Below, one piece after another: positions 22,520 through 33,689 of a stretch of DNA of 64,000 nt. A program made the position numbers and the translations under genes. Source of the DNA: Haberlea rhodopensis (lineage: Eukaryota > Streptophyta > Magnoliopsida > Lamiales > Gesneriaceae); contig CAJQUN010000015.1 in assembly GCA_907163345.1 (NCBI GenBank), forward strand, positions 4,806,886 to 4,870,885. The letters run 5' to 3'. The notes under the pieces are model-generated. The model was given only the letters and a program-made list of their open reading frames with translations. It ran no database searches and had not been told where the DNA came from. Numbering within the stretch: position 1 is the first letter of the stretch; each line of letters opens with the position of its first letter.

Positions 22520-24555
22520 CTAAGAAGCTGTGGCCAGTGGAGGCCAATGAGATCCTTCTTCGAAAAACTTGGGTGAGGTTCTATTTATCTCCGGGTCATA
22601 TTCGGTTTTCGACTCTTCCTCCACCTCTTCACCATCATCCTCCGCATCCCACAAAAATTGAGCATATGAAGCTAGCACATAGCTGCAGTTGACACAGATA
22701 TTTACAGTGTAAGTAAATATGCAGCAAAACATGAATCTTCCATGGTCTTCATTATTTATGAATTTTACAAACCACAGTTTGCTGGTCCTTGTAACCAGGG
22801 ATTTAATTTAAAGCCAGAATGAGCGACTCATGCTCAGGTGGCTCGCAATCTTATTTCATGATCGAGGAAACAAAACCAAGATACCGAGCTCGCAATCTTA
22901 TTATTTCATGATCGAGGAAACAAAACCAAGATACCGAAACTTACTAAAGTCTCATTCCACAGAGATTCGTAAATTTCAGTCTCATTCCACAGAGATTCGT
23001 AAATTTCAGTCTCATTCCACACAGATGCAAGTTAAGACTCAAATGCACCGTCCAGAAAATGTGTCCAATCAATTCAAACATTAGAGGTGTATATCCATCT
23101 CAATTTCATCATGTTTACTTGAACGCTTTTCGTATTTATCGAGCATGTGTTGTATACTTGTAGTGACTATTTTGATTAGGAATACTATTGAGAAGCTAAT
23201 AATAAATATAATAGCAAAACTAACTAACCATTCAAGATAAGAATGTCAAAATTTCGATGCAACCATAGAAAAGAGTAAACCAAACTTATCTATTAGTCAA
23301 GATAATAATCTACAGCCTTGGAGTAGCCATAGAGAAAAGTATGTGATCAAGAAAATAAGAATGGATAACTTCAAGCTTACCAATCATTGGGGTTGGTTTT
23401 AACAGCTTGGTCGAAATAAGCCTCGGCTCTTTCAGCATCATTTTGCGTTTGCCATATTAAATCAGCATAGAGTGATAACACAGTGCCATCGTTTGGGTTG
23501 GCTAAAATCGCCCTTCCGCAATACTCTTCTGCTTTAGCAAAGTCTCCCTTGACCTTTAACACGTGAGAAAAACTAGAATCAAAACTAAAAGAAAAAATAT
23601 ATCTCAAGTTGATGAATAAGCAACTATTTGTTGATTTTCCTGAAGGTTAGTATCAGCTGACGCAGGACCCCGGATATACAACGAGAACACGATTATCATG
23701 AGGGAGGAACTTTCAATTTCAGAAAAATTTCACAAAAGGCAAGCCCCATCTATAAACAAGCTATGAAACAAAAGTATTTGAACTAGATCATAATACTTTT
23801 TGCAGAAAGTTTTCTTGATAATTACTACTGGTAAAACCTAAGAAAACAATAACAAGATCAAAAATTTCCATCGAGCACAAGTGAAAAATCCAACTCCAAT
23901 AACATCATAGAAAACAGGACGGGGGCGGAAATGAAATTAAACATGAAAATTGATCGTTGTAAACAAAATCTTTAAGACAAGCAGATTAAGTGAGCACCTC
24001 TTTCAAGAATTTAGCATAATTTGCCAGTAAAAGAGAATTCCCAGGATTGGCTTTAATCATCATCTCATAATACGCAACTGTGCTATCGTTCCCGTTCCAG
24101 CTCCCTGAATCATGAGAACCTGACCCATCATAAGATCCTCTCCCACCACCACAATTCCTGCCGCCGCCGCCGCCGCCAACCAACGGCGTCAACGGAGACC
24201 TCTCCCTCTCCGCTACAGCATAGCAACCCTCAGTCGCCATCGCCTCACCCAGTCCAGAGCTCGAAAGCAAAATGGACCCCGTATTCTGCGGTACTTTCCT
24301 CTCCGTAACCTTCTTCGGTAGCATCAATCTCTTCTTCGGCTTCAATGGGTCTTTGAGATCCGATTCTAATACAGACAACGTGGGAGTCCATCTTCCCAGG
24401 CTATCCTCGCGATGAAGCGACGTCATAAAGCAGACGGATCGGGTACGCGTCAATTGGGGAAGGGTGTTGGGTTCCGGGGACGACCCGGATGTTGAGTTTG
24501 GTATCCATGAATTCAAGATTGGTGAGGAAGAGCTTCTCAGTATCATTCTTCTCAT
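22520..24555 (-). CDS. TPR-like superfamily protein (three exons)
   Basis: The CDS joins 24555-23998, 23553-23381 and 22682-22520 on the minus strand, 297 residues. All junctions are GT-AG and in phase (GAG|GTGCTC, TG|GTAAGC, CAACTGCAG). The N-terminal half is low complexity, with Ser-rich and Gly-rich stretches (a poly-Gly run near residues 125-130). The C-terminal half has three TPR-like helical repeats with the signatures NPGNSLLLANYAKFL, NPNDGTVLSLYADLIW and NPNDCYVLASYAQFLWDAE, followed by an acidic tail. This architecture matches the plant TPR family containing At1g80130, At5g20190 and At4g17940 (from memory); the molecular role is unknown to me and is presumably protein binding. The start is the first ATG of the long frame, with a TATA box about 115 bp upstream. 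Intact, with no frameshift seen. Confidence 0.88.
22841..23040. repeat. Two small tandem duplications inside intron 2 of the TPR gene
   Basis: A 47-50 bp unit beginning GCTCGCAATC occurs at 22841 and 22888. A 30-bp unit beginning CTCATTCCACAGAG occurs at 22951, 22981 and, diverging, at 23011. They create a spurious plus-strand ORF at 22830-23084. Confidence 0.85.
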
Positions 24556-24670
24556 TTGATTAATTTCTTATTCTTACTAGTAATGAGTCAGAGATAAGGA
24601 TATGATTAGATTGAGGCTGTGCTCCGTCGTGTTGAGTAGGTGAGGCGGTGGTTGGGGACAGATATGTAGA

Positions 24671-24678
24671 CTTTTATA
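24671..24678 (-). promoter_or_regulatory. TATA box of the TPR gene
   Basis: TATAAAAG on the minus strand, 116-123 bp upstream of the start codon at 24555. The spacing leaves a 5' UTR of roughly 85-90 bases. Confidence 0.55.
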
Positions 24679-24779
24679 GGAGATTTTGAAGAAGAAGTGG
24701 CTAAATGGTGGCCGTCGGATTGATGAAAATGAAGACATGCATTGGACATAGATTTTTATTTGTTGATTCATTGGAGAAA

Positions 24780-25430
24780 AAAAAAATTAATCGATGGCTT
24801 GTGGCTTACATTGATTGCATCATGGTTTATATGTCATAACAAATATTTTTAAATAATTCACTAAAATAATTTATTCACTAAAAAAATCATTTTACCTGCT
24901 TTAACATTTTTTTATCAAAATATAATTTTTGAAGGATAAAATATAATTTTAGGGAATAAACCCTAATTTTTATGAAGTAAAATGTAATTTCTTTGAAAAA
25001 AACATTTAGGACACTAAAAAAATAAAAATATTCAAGAGAGGTTCCTTTCTTACTTCAATATGGCTACGCCCCTTCTGTTTTAAAGATAATTTGTATTTTA
25101 ATGAAAAAAGATATAAACAAATGAAATGATCGCTGCCCCTAATATTCACAATAAGTTTTATTTGACAAATTATATACATTCAAATTACAAAATCTACATT
25201 TTCCCCCAACTCGTCAGGATCTTTCGCATATGAAGCCATGATTTCTATGGGAAAAATCCCAAGTACATCTCAATAACATATTGTGAATTGTCATATAGAA
25301 GAACCGAAGCCCTCATGAGATGATCGAGTTGTAAAAACTATATTGTGAATTTTATATAGTTTTACGACAAAAAGAATATTCAATCTTTGTAAAACAAGGC
25401 AGCGAACTATTCAAGATACTATCAAATAAG
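24780..25430. other. Intergenic, AT-rich
   Basis: No gene or well-bounded repeat recognised. Confidence 0.5.
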
Positions 25431-25437
25431 AAGAATC

Positions 25438-25575
25438 GAAGCCCCCATGGGATGGTCGAGTTGGTGAGGTAGATGAGCCCGGAGGACTTTGGACACGAGT
25501 TCGATGTCCTACCAACACTTTCTCTGTCGAGCTTGTCGTGCTGGGCTTGCCTATTGCGATTAACTGGATGGAATA
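25438..25575 (+). repeat. Possible tRNA-derived SINE
   Basis: TGGTCGAGTTGG (25453-25464) resembles a pol III A box and GAGTTCGATGTCC (25497-25509) a B box, with spacing typical of tRNA-derived SINEs. A shorter degenerate copy of the A-box segment occurs near 25308-25335. No poly(A) or poly(T) tail or target duplication could be fixed. Confidence 0.4.
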
Positions 25576-25579
25576 ATGG

Positions 25580-27178
25580 GAAAAAAACTAAAATTAATAT
25601 GAAATAAAGTAATTATGCATCGCTAAAACATGCACCACAATAACAAAAAAAAGAGAAATATGTGATTGAAGACTATTATTTCAGCAAATAAAAATGACAG
25701 AGTAGAAAGAAACAGGAGACCCGTTGTGGAAGACAACAATTCCAAGATGATATTTAGTAAAACGGTGGTCCACCAATCAAGATTTCTGTGTTATCTCTTG
25801 GTGGAGAATCGAACTACCCAATACCGTATCGATCAAGATTTTTTTGCAGAATGAAAAAGACAGGAAGCCAACCCAAATTCATTTACCACAAATGTTATAT
25901 TCAAGAAGGTCTATATATATTTACTTGAAAATTAATTTATAAATATTTGACGTATTTTTGCCTTTCATCGCACAACATAAATGTGACTAAATCCTAGTTT
26001 AATGAAAAACCAGTTGCCTAAAAAGAGAAACGGTATAACGTTATCTACGGTTTGTTTTACCTCAAACTATCGAGTGACCCTTTGTTGTTCAAACTTTTTT
26101 GGTTTGTATATAAAAAGGCAAGTGAGATATGAAATGGATTATCACGAAGAACGTCGAGACGAGATTTGTAATCTCCGTCCTTAAGACAATATTTCTCCGC
26201 TTTGGTGCTAACGGTTTCAATTGCAATTTGTCTCCCGAGATACAACGACTTACGATTTGTGAAAGAAGCACTTCAATTCACAAATCCTTTAAACCACAAA
26301 GCTTTAAAAGTGCTTAACAAAAGGAATGATGAACAAGATGATTGTGCAAAATTTTGTTTAATCTTGTGTTTGATTTTCGATAATCTTATTCCAAGTTCGT
26401 TGAGAGGTTGTTCATTTTATACTAAATCAAGTAGTGTCATCAAAAGACACCATTTAGAAGCATCCCATCATGAAAAAATACAACCACACGCGAAATTCCG
26501 CAACCTTATGTAGGGCGCGATCGATCGCGCATTCTTTCTTCAATTTTCTGCCTCGGGCGATTGATCGGTCACTGAGGTGAGATCGATCGTGACAAAGAAA
26601 TTAGCACAAAATAACATTGTTTTGCACGATATATCGTTAGTCCCCGAACCACAGGCTAATCCATAAAATGTAATTGGCATCCGACATGATTTAACCTCGC
26701 CTAAGCAGGGGCCATACTATCTTCATGAACCAAATGATCACCAATTTTTGCTAAACAGGTAGGGAAAGTAAACATTGTGTAGGTTTTTCAAGAACATGTA
26801 ATCTTCTAAATCCATCTAACAACCACGGTTCACCGATACGGTCACGATGGCTTTCCAGAATGTTGTTCCAGTTCCATTGACCTTGTGGAAGGGTCGCCAC
26901 AATTATTGTCGTGAAATTTTAATATTAAAAAAACAAATTAGATAATTTGGATAAATTTTTAATGCAAAAATAAAAAAATATTCTGCAACGGCCGATGGCG
27001 GTGAAATCACTGTTTTGGGTCATGAAATAGCTGTTCCGTACTGCAACGGCCACAAAAACGGTGTTATAGTTACTCATGTAGTTTAGCATGTAACAAGAGA
27101 TGATCGTTTTTCTTCACCAAGTCACAAAAAATAACATACATTGAATTTGAACCTTATAATACATAAAGCATATGTTGC
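25580..27178. other. Intergenic with a GATCGATC palindrome cluster
   Basis: No coding region recognised. A perfect 16-bp palindrome GCGCGATCGATCGCGC lies at 26515-26530, followed by GGCGATTGATCGG and GAGATCGATCGTGAC within 70 bp. This arrangement is like that in the LTRs elsewhere in the window, so the stretch is probably an old LTR fragment. Confidence 0.45.
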
Positions 27179-28200
27179 ATGTCACATTCTGAGACCGGGG
27201 TCGATAACACCGGCGTTGACTCAAAATAAAATTTCAAAATCAACAAGTCTTATAGTACATAATTTAACTAAAACCAGTCTTTTAACCCGTAAAATAAATA
27301 TTTCTTACATTTGTCAGCCGAAGCTTCATAATTAAATGGCTGTGGAATATTGAATAATAGCATCTAATTCACTATCTCCAAAACTGGTTTTGATCTTCCT
27401 CACAAATTTGATTCGCTTCTATCTAGGGAGGGAGAGTAAGGGGGTGAGTATTTTGGGAAATACTCAGTAAGTGGGGGACAATCGTATGTGACACAACATA
27501 TACATATAATAATTTTTCAGAAACATGTATCAAAAATCAGAACAGAAAGATATGAATATAGAACAGAAACTGAACATAATGTGCTCATCGGAGCCAGAAC
27601 AGAACACAGATCTCATATCAAAATCAGATAACATATACTAAAATAAGCACAATAAATCATCGAGTCTCCTCCTTGTACTAATATCAGTTATCTAGACAAT
27701 AACCCTCCTAGAGATGAGGTCAAAACATCGGATCACCCACGAATAAAGGGTCTGAAAATTCAGAACTGTTGACCACCGTATCATGTCAGAGTAACAGTTA
27801 TAATCTCACCACATCAGGGTCAGAAACAGAGCTCGGAATTCCTTACCAATTGGATTTCGATATTAAAGTGCTTCATATTTCAAAGATCGAAATTTCATAA
27901 TTTGAAAATAGTTCACATAACAATTGGAATTCAAAACACATACTTACGATTTAAAAAGCGAAAGAATGATTTTTAAACAAAAGCCCACTTACCATTATTG
28001 ATTCTAAGCGTGTTGGAACGGATTCCGGTTTGCGAAGACGTTGCGAACTCCTTCATTTTACCTTTGGATTTTTGAATTTCACATAGGATACAAATCAGTC
28101 CTAGGAAAGAAACGTTTGCCACAAACACAACAGTTGGATCAAGCTTAAATTTTTATAGCACCTTGACAAGGGAGTTAACTAACTTGTGAACGGTGGAGAT
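27179..28200 (-). mobile_element. Degenerate Ty3-type LTR, antisense
   Basis: The plus strand starts TGTCACATTCTGAGACCGGGGTCG, the reverse of a typical ...GTGACA LTR end. It carries, in reverse, GAGTATTT-CCCA-AAATACTC, an 8-bp-arm hairpin followed by CACCCCCTTA, resembling the CTCACCCC module of the other LTRs. The outer boundary on the right is not clear and no target duplication was found. Confidence 0.4.
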
Positions 28201-29757
28201 TGATATTTATGATCATTTGAGTTGGTTTATGGAGGACAAAAAAAGCTATTGTTTTCCAACATAGAATCTGCATAGTTTACTGGCAAAGGCCATAGACAGA
28301 AATCTAACAATCAGATTGGGCTAAAATTTGGACAGCATGTTTAAAACATCTTATGGTATATTTTGAACGATGGATCATATTTGGATGTCTTTATATGTGA
28401 TAATATTTTCGAAATACATGGTTGAATTTGGAGAGCAATTTTTGAGAATATTGCTTGAAAATTTAGTTTGTTTTTGGAAGAGATTTTCAAGATTTCTTCC
28501 TTCGTCGAAGGATATATTCTTAGTATTTGTGATGTAGGAGGATCTTGATTGATTTATGATGTGATCTCATGATATTTATTTCCATAATTAATGAACACTA
28601 TCTTTAATAGAATATTTGACCCAATTGTTGCACTTTTGATTAGTATATGATTTTATTTTCCTTTGTAAGATGACTTCTTTTGGCATTTCCTTTGGTGAAG
28701 ATTTTTGGGTCTTCACATTGTATATTATGATCTGAGGAGGATCTACGATCTCAACTTCGTGATAATGTTTTTCATCTCCGAAGATTGGGGAAGTATCCTG
28801 AAATCATCCAAAAATCTTCCAAAAAAAAAGTAACAAGAGGATTTATGCTTAATATATAATAAAAATAATAATGTGCATCACATATGTAAATTACATATGA
28901 TATACTCGATTCCATCAGACACATAATTTGGAGTCTTTTAATTAGTAGGATATAATTACAATCATATAATTGTGTCCCATTAACAGGAATTGAATGAGAT
29001 TGGTTAATCCCTTTCTTTCTGCAAAGCTATGTAATGGAAATATTGATGTTATTCTGATGGATAGTGTTCTAGAAGAACATCTATTTCCTATATGGAAATG
29101 AAAAATGAAGAGTGGTCATGCGGAACCTAACCCTAGCTAATGGGGTTAGTTCTTTGACGCAAATTTGGTTACCTAACAAATTTATCATTACTTTTCTATC
29201 GGACATTTATTATTTTTGTATGGATCAGGTCCTGCAAATATCAAGATATATACAAACATATATATCATGTGTGATAGTGCATGAAAGGATCGAGTGCATG
29301 GAAGATTTTTCCTGACGTTTCTCGCATAGCACAGCAATCAGCAAAGCTACCCAAATTGTGCCACTTGCCAAATTATCACGCCAAATTGAACTATCATTGA
29401 ACAAATAATTTCTTTTATTTTTTGGTAAAGCAAAAATCTTTACCTGTAAAATACACAATCAGTTACAATCAAATGTTGTAAGATTGAATTTTTAATATTA
29501 ATGTTCATTGATAGTATTAATTTAATATGGATTTTTTTTCTAAAAGTCTTCAGTTCAACTTCATAATACATTACTTTAAACTTGTCGTACATGAAAGTGC
29601 AATTTGTTCAAACAACGCGCGTTGAATTATTAGACAAAAGTAGATGAGATATGATCCATTTTGTTCAATTCCTAATTTCCAGTGGTTTAGTTTGATTTGC
29701 TTTTGAATTCAAACTATCTAATCGGAAATTGTGAAATGTAGTTACGATTTGATCTTG
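28201..29757. other. Intergenic, nothing recognised
   Basis: AT-rich; ORFs at 29112-29315 and 29225-29458 overlap on opposite strands and resemble nothing I know. Confidence 0.5.
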
Positions 29758-30039
29758 CTACCCAGTAGAAAAGTGTCTCACTAAATATATCTATTAATTG
29801 AATGAGTATATTTATATCTAATATTGATGAAAATATATGAATTCAATGGATGAATTTACCTCATAAACGTTACTATATAGCCAAGACTATTTTAATAGCT
29901 ACCCAGTAGAAAAGTGTCTCACTAAATATATCTATTAATTGAATGAGTATATTTACATCTAATATTGATGAGAATATATGAATTCAATGGATAAATCTAC
30001 CTCATAAACGTTACTATATAACCAAGACTATTTTAATAG
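29758..30039. repeat. 141-bp tandem duplication
   Basis: 29758-29898 and 29899-30039 are near-identical direct copies beginning CTACCCAGTAGAAAAG, with a handful of substitutions. It lies just beyond the truncated 3' end of the MAPK-kinase-substrate-like gene. Confidence 0.9.
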
Positions 30040-30127
30040 TAACCTGTAATAAAACAACACACAAAAAATCATAATATTGATTTACTTTTTTTACAGCATA
30101 AGCAAATGTCACCCAAAGAATTTTTTT

Positions 30128-30403
30128 TTAAAAATAATTCATTTTTCCGTCCTGGACCCCATTCCTTCGCCGTTGAATCTGCTTCTCTCGATCTTCAATC
30201 TGAACTCGACCCGAATCCTCAGAAGTAGGGGTAGCTGCATCTTCATTATATTCATTCCCATAATGTTGATTCTCGTTGCTGTTGTTTTCGTATTTAGGTT
30301 GTGCGAGCTGATTCAATTCGCCATTTAGAATTTTGGCCTCCCATACCAATCCCGAGGAGCCCTGTCTCCTAAATAATACCTCAGATCTCTGCAAACCAGC
30401 CAT
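30128..30403 (-). CDS. MAPK-kinase-substrate-like protein (MASS1/At1g80180 type), C-terminally short
   Basis: Single-exon frame of 91 residues from the ATG at 30403. The start is chosen because the family begins MAGLQRS, although the frame is open 28 codons further upstream. The N-terminus MAGLQRSEVLFRRQGSSGL followed by VW is the family's hallmark. The middle is Asn/Glu-rich, and EDREKQIQRRRNG corresponds to the basic segment. The conserved C-terminus (a KVSPAVDPPSP-type motif and a Cys-containing end, from memory of the family) is absent: the frame runs into ATGAATTATTTTTAA. It may be a truncated pseudogene or a short functional form. Arabidopsis members are reported MAP kinase substrates in stomatal development; that role is not established for this copy. 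Confidence 0.68.
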   Translation of the reverse strand: MAGLQRSEVLFRRQGSSGLVWEAKILNGELNQLAQPKYENNSNENQHYGNEYNEDAATPTSEDSGRVQIEDREKQIQRRRNGVQDGKMNYF

Positions 30404-30803
30404 CAACAACTGATATGACACCTTGATTATCTCTTTTCTTTGATTTCTCAGTGTCCTCTTTCTGTTGTGGTTATGGGGGCTTCTCAAGGGATTTCCAGGA
30501 TGAGGGCTGTGGTGAAATAGCTTATTTTTTCTATTTTTAAAATATTTATTTCATGTGCGTGTTCATATAAGGTAAAAGTTGAGAAAAAATATTACTAAAA
30601 ACATATGTATTAGAAAAAATCAAAATAATTTTAAAAAAATGATGAATTATTTTAAATAATTTTGGGGTCAAAGGATTAAGTTAAAAAATATAAAGACTTC
30701 ACAATTAATTGTTCTTGCTTTATATATGTAATAATAGATATTTTTAAAATAAATAGTTGATGTCACCATTTGATCGAGCTTGATATTGATTGATGATACA
30801 TTT

Positions 30804-31154
30804 TGCAGGATCGAGCGCTTACCGCTTTACCAATAACTATAGTTAAGGGTAATGACGCAACATCAATCTTTTCAATCATACACTGGCACAAGCGCCACGT
30901 GTTCGACCGATCACAAAGCAGAGGCAATTATTGAAACCAACAATCCCTCCCCCAATAATTGCACTCTCTGCAACTCATGGGAATCGAACACGCGACCTTG
31001 TCTCTGATACCAATTGTAGGATCGAGCGCTTACCGCTTTACCAATAACTATAGTTAATGGTAATGACGCAACATCAATCTTTTCAATCATACACTGGCAC
31101 AAGCGCCACGTGTTCGACCGATCACAAAACAGAGGCAATTGTTGAACCCCAACA
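30804..31154 (-). mobile_element. Complete TRIM element (terminal-repeat retrotransposon in miniature)
   Basis: Terminal direct repeats 30804-30942 (139 bp) and 31015-31154 (140 bp) surround only 72 bp. Read on the minus strand, the repeats start TGTTGG and end TACA or TGCA. The interior begins ATTGGTATCAGAGAC, a methionine-tRNA-type primer site, and ends with the polypurine TTGGGGGAGGGAT before the second repeat. The flanks CATTT at 30799-30803 and 31155-31159 are identical. It is non-coding; ORFs across it are spurious. Confidence 0.93.
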
Positions 31155-31159
31155 CATTT

Positions 31160-31735
31160 CTTTGGACCGATTTGATATCTTGATATTCAATCCATTGTAC
31201 ATTACATGTATTGCATTACATAATATATCGCATTTTATGCATGTTGTATTTACTTGATAATTTCATATTGGGCTTTGGCTCACCCTCAAAGGGGCCTGTT
31301 GTTGTATTTTTGTGTGGACAATGACAGGTATTACAGGTAACCAGGATCCCAAAGAGGGAATGCTCGATGGAAGTCTTACATGAGGTTGTTTTCTTTGGTT
31401 TTTTCTCAGTCGTAGGATAGTTAAGTATAACAGGGTGTGTCCTGGATAGTATAACTATATAAAGTAAGTTTATTCAGTTGAGTCTTGAATAACAGTGTTT
31501 AGTCGATGTTCTTTTAGTACTGATAGTATTATGTATTTACTTGTTGCAATGTGATATAATTGTTGTGTTTTCATTTTTTTGGTATGTCCCTATCGCATTG
31601 ATATCATGCCGAAATTTTTAGAGCCACTTGTTGGCAGAATATAGAAATTAAAAAATAATAAAATAAAATATTTTGTTGTTTACAAATAAATAATCATTGT
31701 GTGATTAAACACTTGATTAGGAACGGGTCCTCACA
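31160..31735 (+). mobile_element. Ty3-type LTR fragment
   Basis: Contains GGCTCACCCTCAAAGGGGCCTG, similar in form to the CTCACCCC...GGGGGCTG module of the LARD LTR, and ends GGAACGGGTCCTCACA like an LTR 3' end. The TRIM at 30804-31154 may be inserted in it. The left boundary is unknown. Confidence 0.4.
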
Positions 31736-31739
31736 GTTG

Positions 31740-32560
31740 CTCAATTAAGTATGGAATTATAATATTTTTACTTCAATATAAGATCAAATTAATCTCTTGT
31801 CTGGTTAAGAATTTTTAAATGATATCTTTTGCCAAAAAAGATAAAAATTTATAAGTCACTATTTTACATTTCAAATCAACCATAAAAAATGATAAATCTA
31901 TTTTTACCAAATATTTCATTATTTCATATGGTCAAATAAAACAACGTTCACAACTTATGATCTAGCATAAGTTACTTTACCAACAAACCTATGCTGGTTT
32001 CTTTGTTGCTGCCCTTAAGGGCACTGCCATCAGGGGCATCATCCACCATCTATATGAAATCTTGTTTTTCTTTTTTAAAAAAAGATTTCAAATAAATGGT
32101 GATAATGTCCCTAAGGGCACAACCATTAAGGACATCATCAAACAAACCCCTTATGCTATAGCCTTCAGTTACGGCACGTGTTGGAAACGACAATACATGT
32201 CGAAACACGATGCCGTATATCAACGTAAACTGTTGAAATCATGTATGTTCTATCGTGTATGATGTCAATTTTTTATTTTTTTTTAATTAGGAAAATATGG
32301 TGTCATTTTTCATAACACAAACGAAGTGCGTATCATATGTGGACTAAGAACAATGACAGTTTCTTACATACATCGCAAATGATTTTTTAATAAAATTTGG
32401 TTCATGTCTGAATCAAAAATAATAATAAAAAACAAATATATATGTAACAACATGATTTTAATGCAAAATATCAAATTGAAATTGAACACTTGAAAGTAAA
32501 AGTTAATCTCTCGGTAGCCCTTTCCCTTCGTAGCTAATAATTATATCGAACAAAAGTCGA
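31740..32560. other. Intergenic, nothing firmly recognised
   Basis: Two similar segments containing CCCTTAAGGGCAC and CCCTAAGGGCAC, each followed by GGCATCATC or GACATCATC (about 32010-32045 and 32107-32145), hint at a small repeat, but no ends were found. Confidence 0.4.
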
Positions 32561-33060
32561 TTTTTTTTCTGATTTGGGGTGATAAGGGTTGGGCTATCAG
32601 GGAAATCAACATATAATTGAGGTAATTATGCAGCGGATACCACAAGTACATAAGCAATAATTAAATAATATGAACACCAATATTTATAGTGGTTCACCTT
32701 AAAATGAGCTACGTCCACTTAAGAACCCTCAATATATTATTTCTTTATTGATAACAAAGAAGTCAAGTGAATTGAGAATACAAAGTATTTCACTCAGAAC
32801 ACTCTGATTTTAATGATCGCTTTCTCTCCACTAATCATGTTTCTTCCAAGGATAAAAACTCCTTAAGAAATTCTAACACTCAATCGCACTTTTATCTCAA
32901 CACTTTAATTTGTAGAAAAAGAAAAGATTGACTTGATTATCAACAACAAGATGAGGTTGTGAATTGAGAGAAATTTTTCTATGAACTCAGTCATAACATG
33001 TACCAACACATAAATGTATGTTTAGATCATGTGTGTTGGTATATGCCAGGATCGCGTGGA
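32560..33060 (-). mobile_element. Possible copia-type solo LTR, antisense
   Basis: Contains TATTTATAGTGGTTCACC followed by ATGAGCTACGTCCACTT, which resembles the GTGGTTCACC...GGCTACGTC stretch in the LTR of the copia element at 35459. Ends were not resolved. Confidence 0.35.
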
Positions 33061-33163
33061 TAAAGAATTTTCCGTGAATTGATATCAATTTGTGAGAAGA
33101 ATATCACAAGTAATATAAAAGGACAGAGTCATTAAATTTTAATCTATCATAACTTAATTTTTG

Positions 33164-33676
33164 GGAAAATTACCAAAAACATCCTATAATTTGGTCCAAA
33201 TTTCACTTTGCAACCTTTGTTTAAAGAATTACAGTTTACATCATCAACTTTCATAAATTATAACATTTTGCATCCCTTTGACTCGATTTTGTGTTCTAAT
33301 TGAAAATTTATCTATGCATTTCATCACCGCCTTACATATTCAAACTTATATCCACTTAAACAAGTTATTACAAGTTTTTAAAAAAATTCAAAATTAATAT
33401 TGGGGGTGTCAAAATTTCATTTCCCGTAATCATTAACTATATAATTTTGATACTTTTTGTTTTTCAAAAATTTGAAATAACTAGCTTAAATATATATAAG
33501 TTTGAGTATGTAAGGTGATGAGCGAATTCAGAGATAAATCTTCAATAAAAATACAAAATCGAGTCAATAGTATGCAAAGTGTTACAATTCATGTAAGTTG
33601 AGTATGTAAACTGTAATAACAACGGTTGTAAAGTAAAATTTGAACCAAACTATAAGATGTTTTATGTAATTTTTCC
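33164..33676. mobile_element. Long-TIR foldback element (MULE-type MITE)
   Basis: The left arm from GGAAAATTACC (33164) and the right arm ending GGTAATTTTTCC-like (33676) are inverted repeats over roughly 230 bp each, leaving a short centre. The flanks TTAATTTTTG at 33154-33163 and 33677-33686 are a perfect 10-bp duplication, in the size range of Mutator-like elements. Non-coding. Arms differ by substitutions and small indels, so it is not recent. Confidence 0.85.
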
Positions 33677-33689
33677 TTAATTTTTGGTA

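Noticed and set aside
22830..23084. Plus-strand ORF of 84 residues
   Set aside because: It lies in intron 2 of the TPR gene and is created by small tandem duplications.
24003..24090. TPR gene might end at the in-frame stop after KFLKEVLT
   Set aside because: A GT donor and the in-phase continuation VKGDFAKAEEYC in the next exon show this stop is intronic.
26057..26513. ORFs of 60-103 residues on both strands at 26000-26513
   Set aside because: They overlap in several frames, have biased AT-rich codons and no recognisable motif.
30804..31154. Pair of tRNA-derived SINEs
   Set aside because: Primer site, polypurine tract, TG...CA ends and one CATTT duplication around both copies fit a TRIM better.
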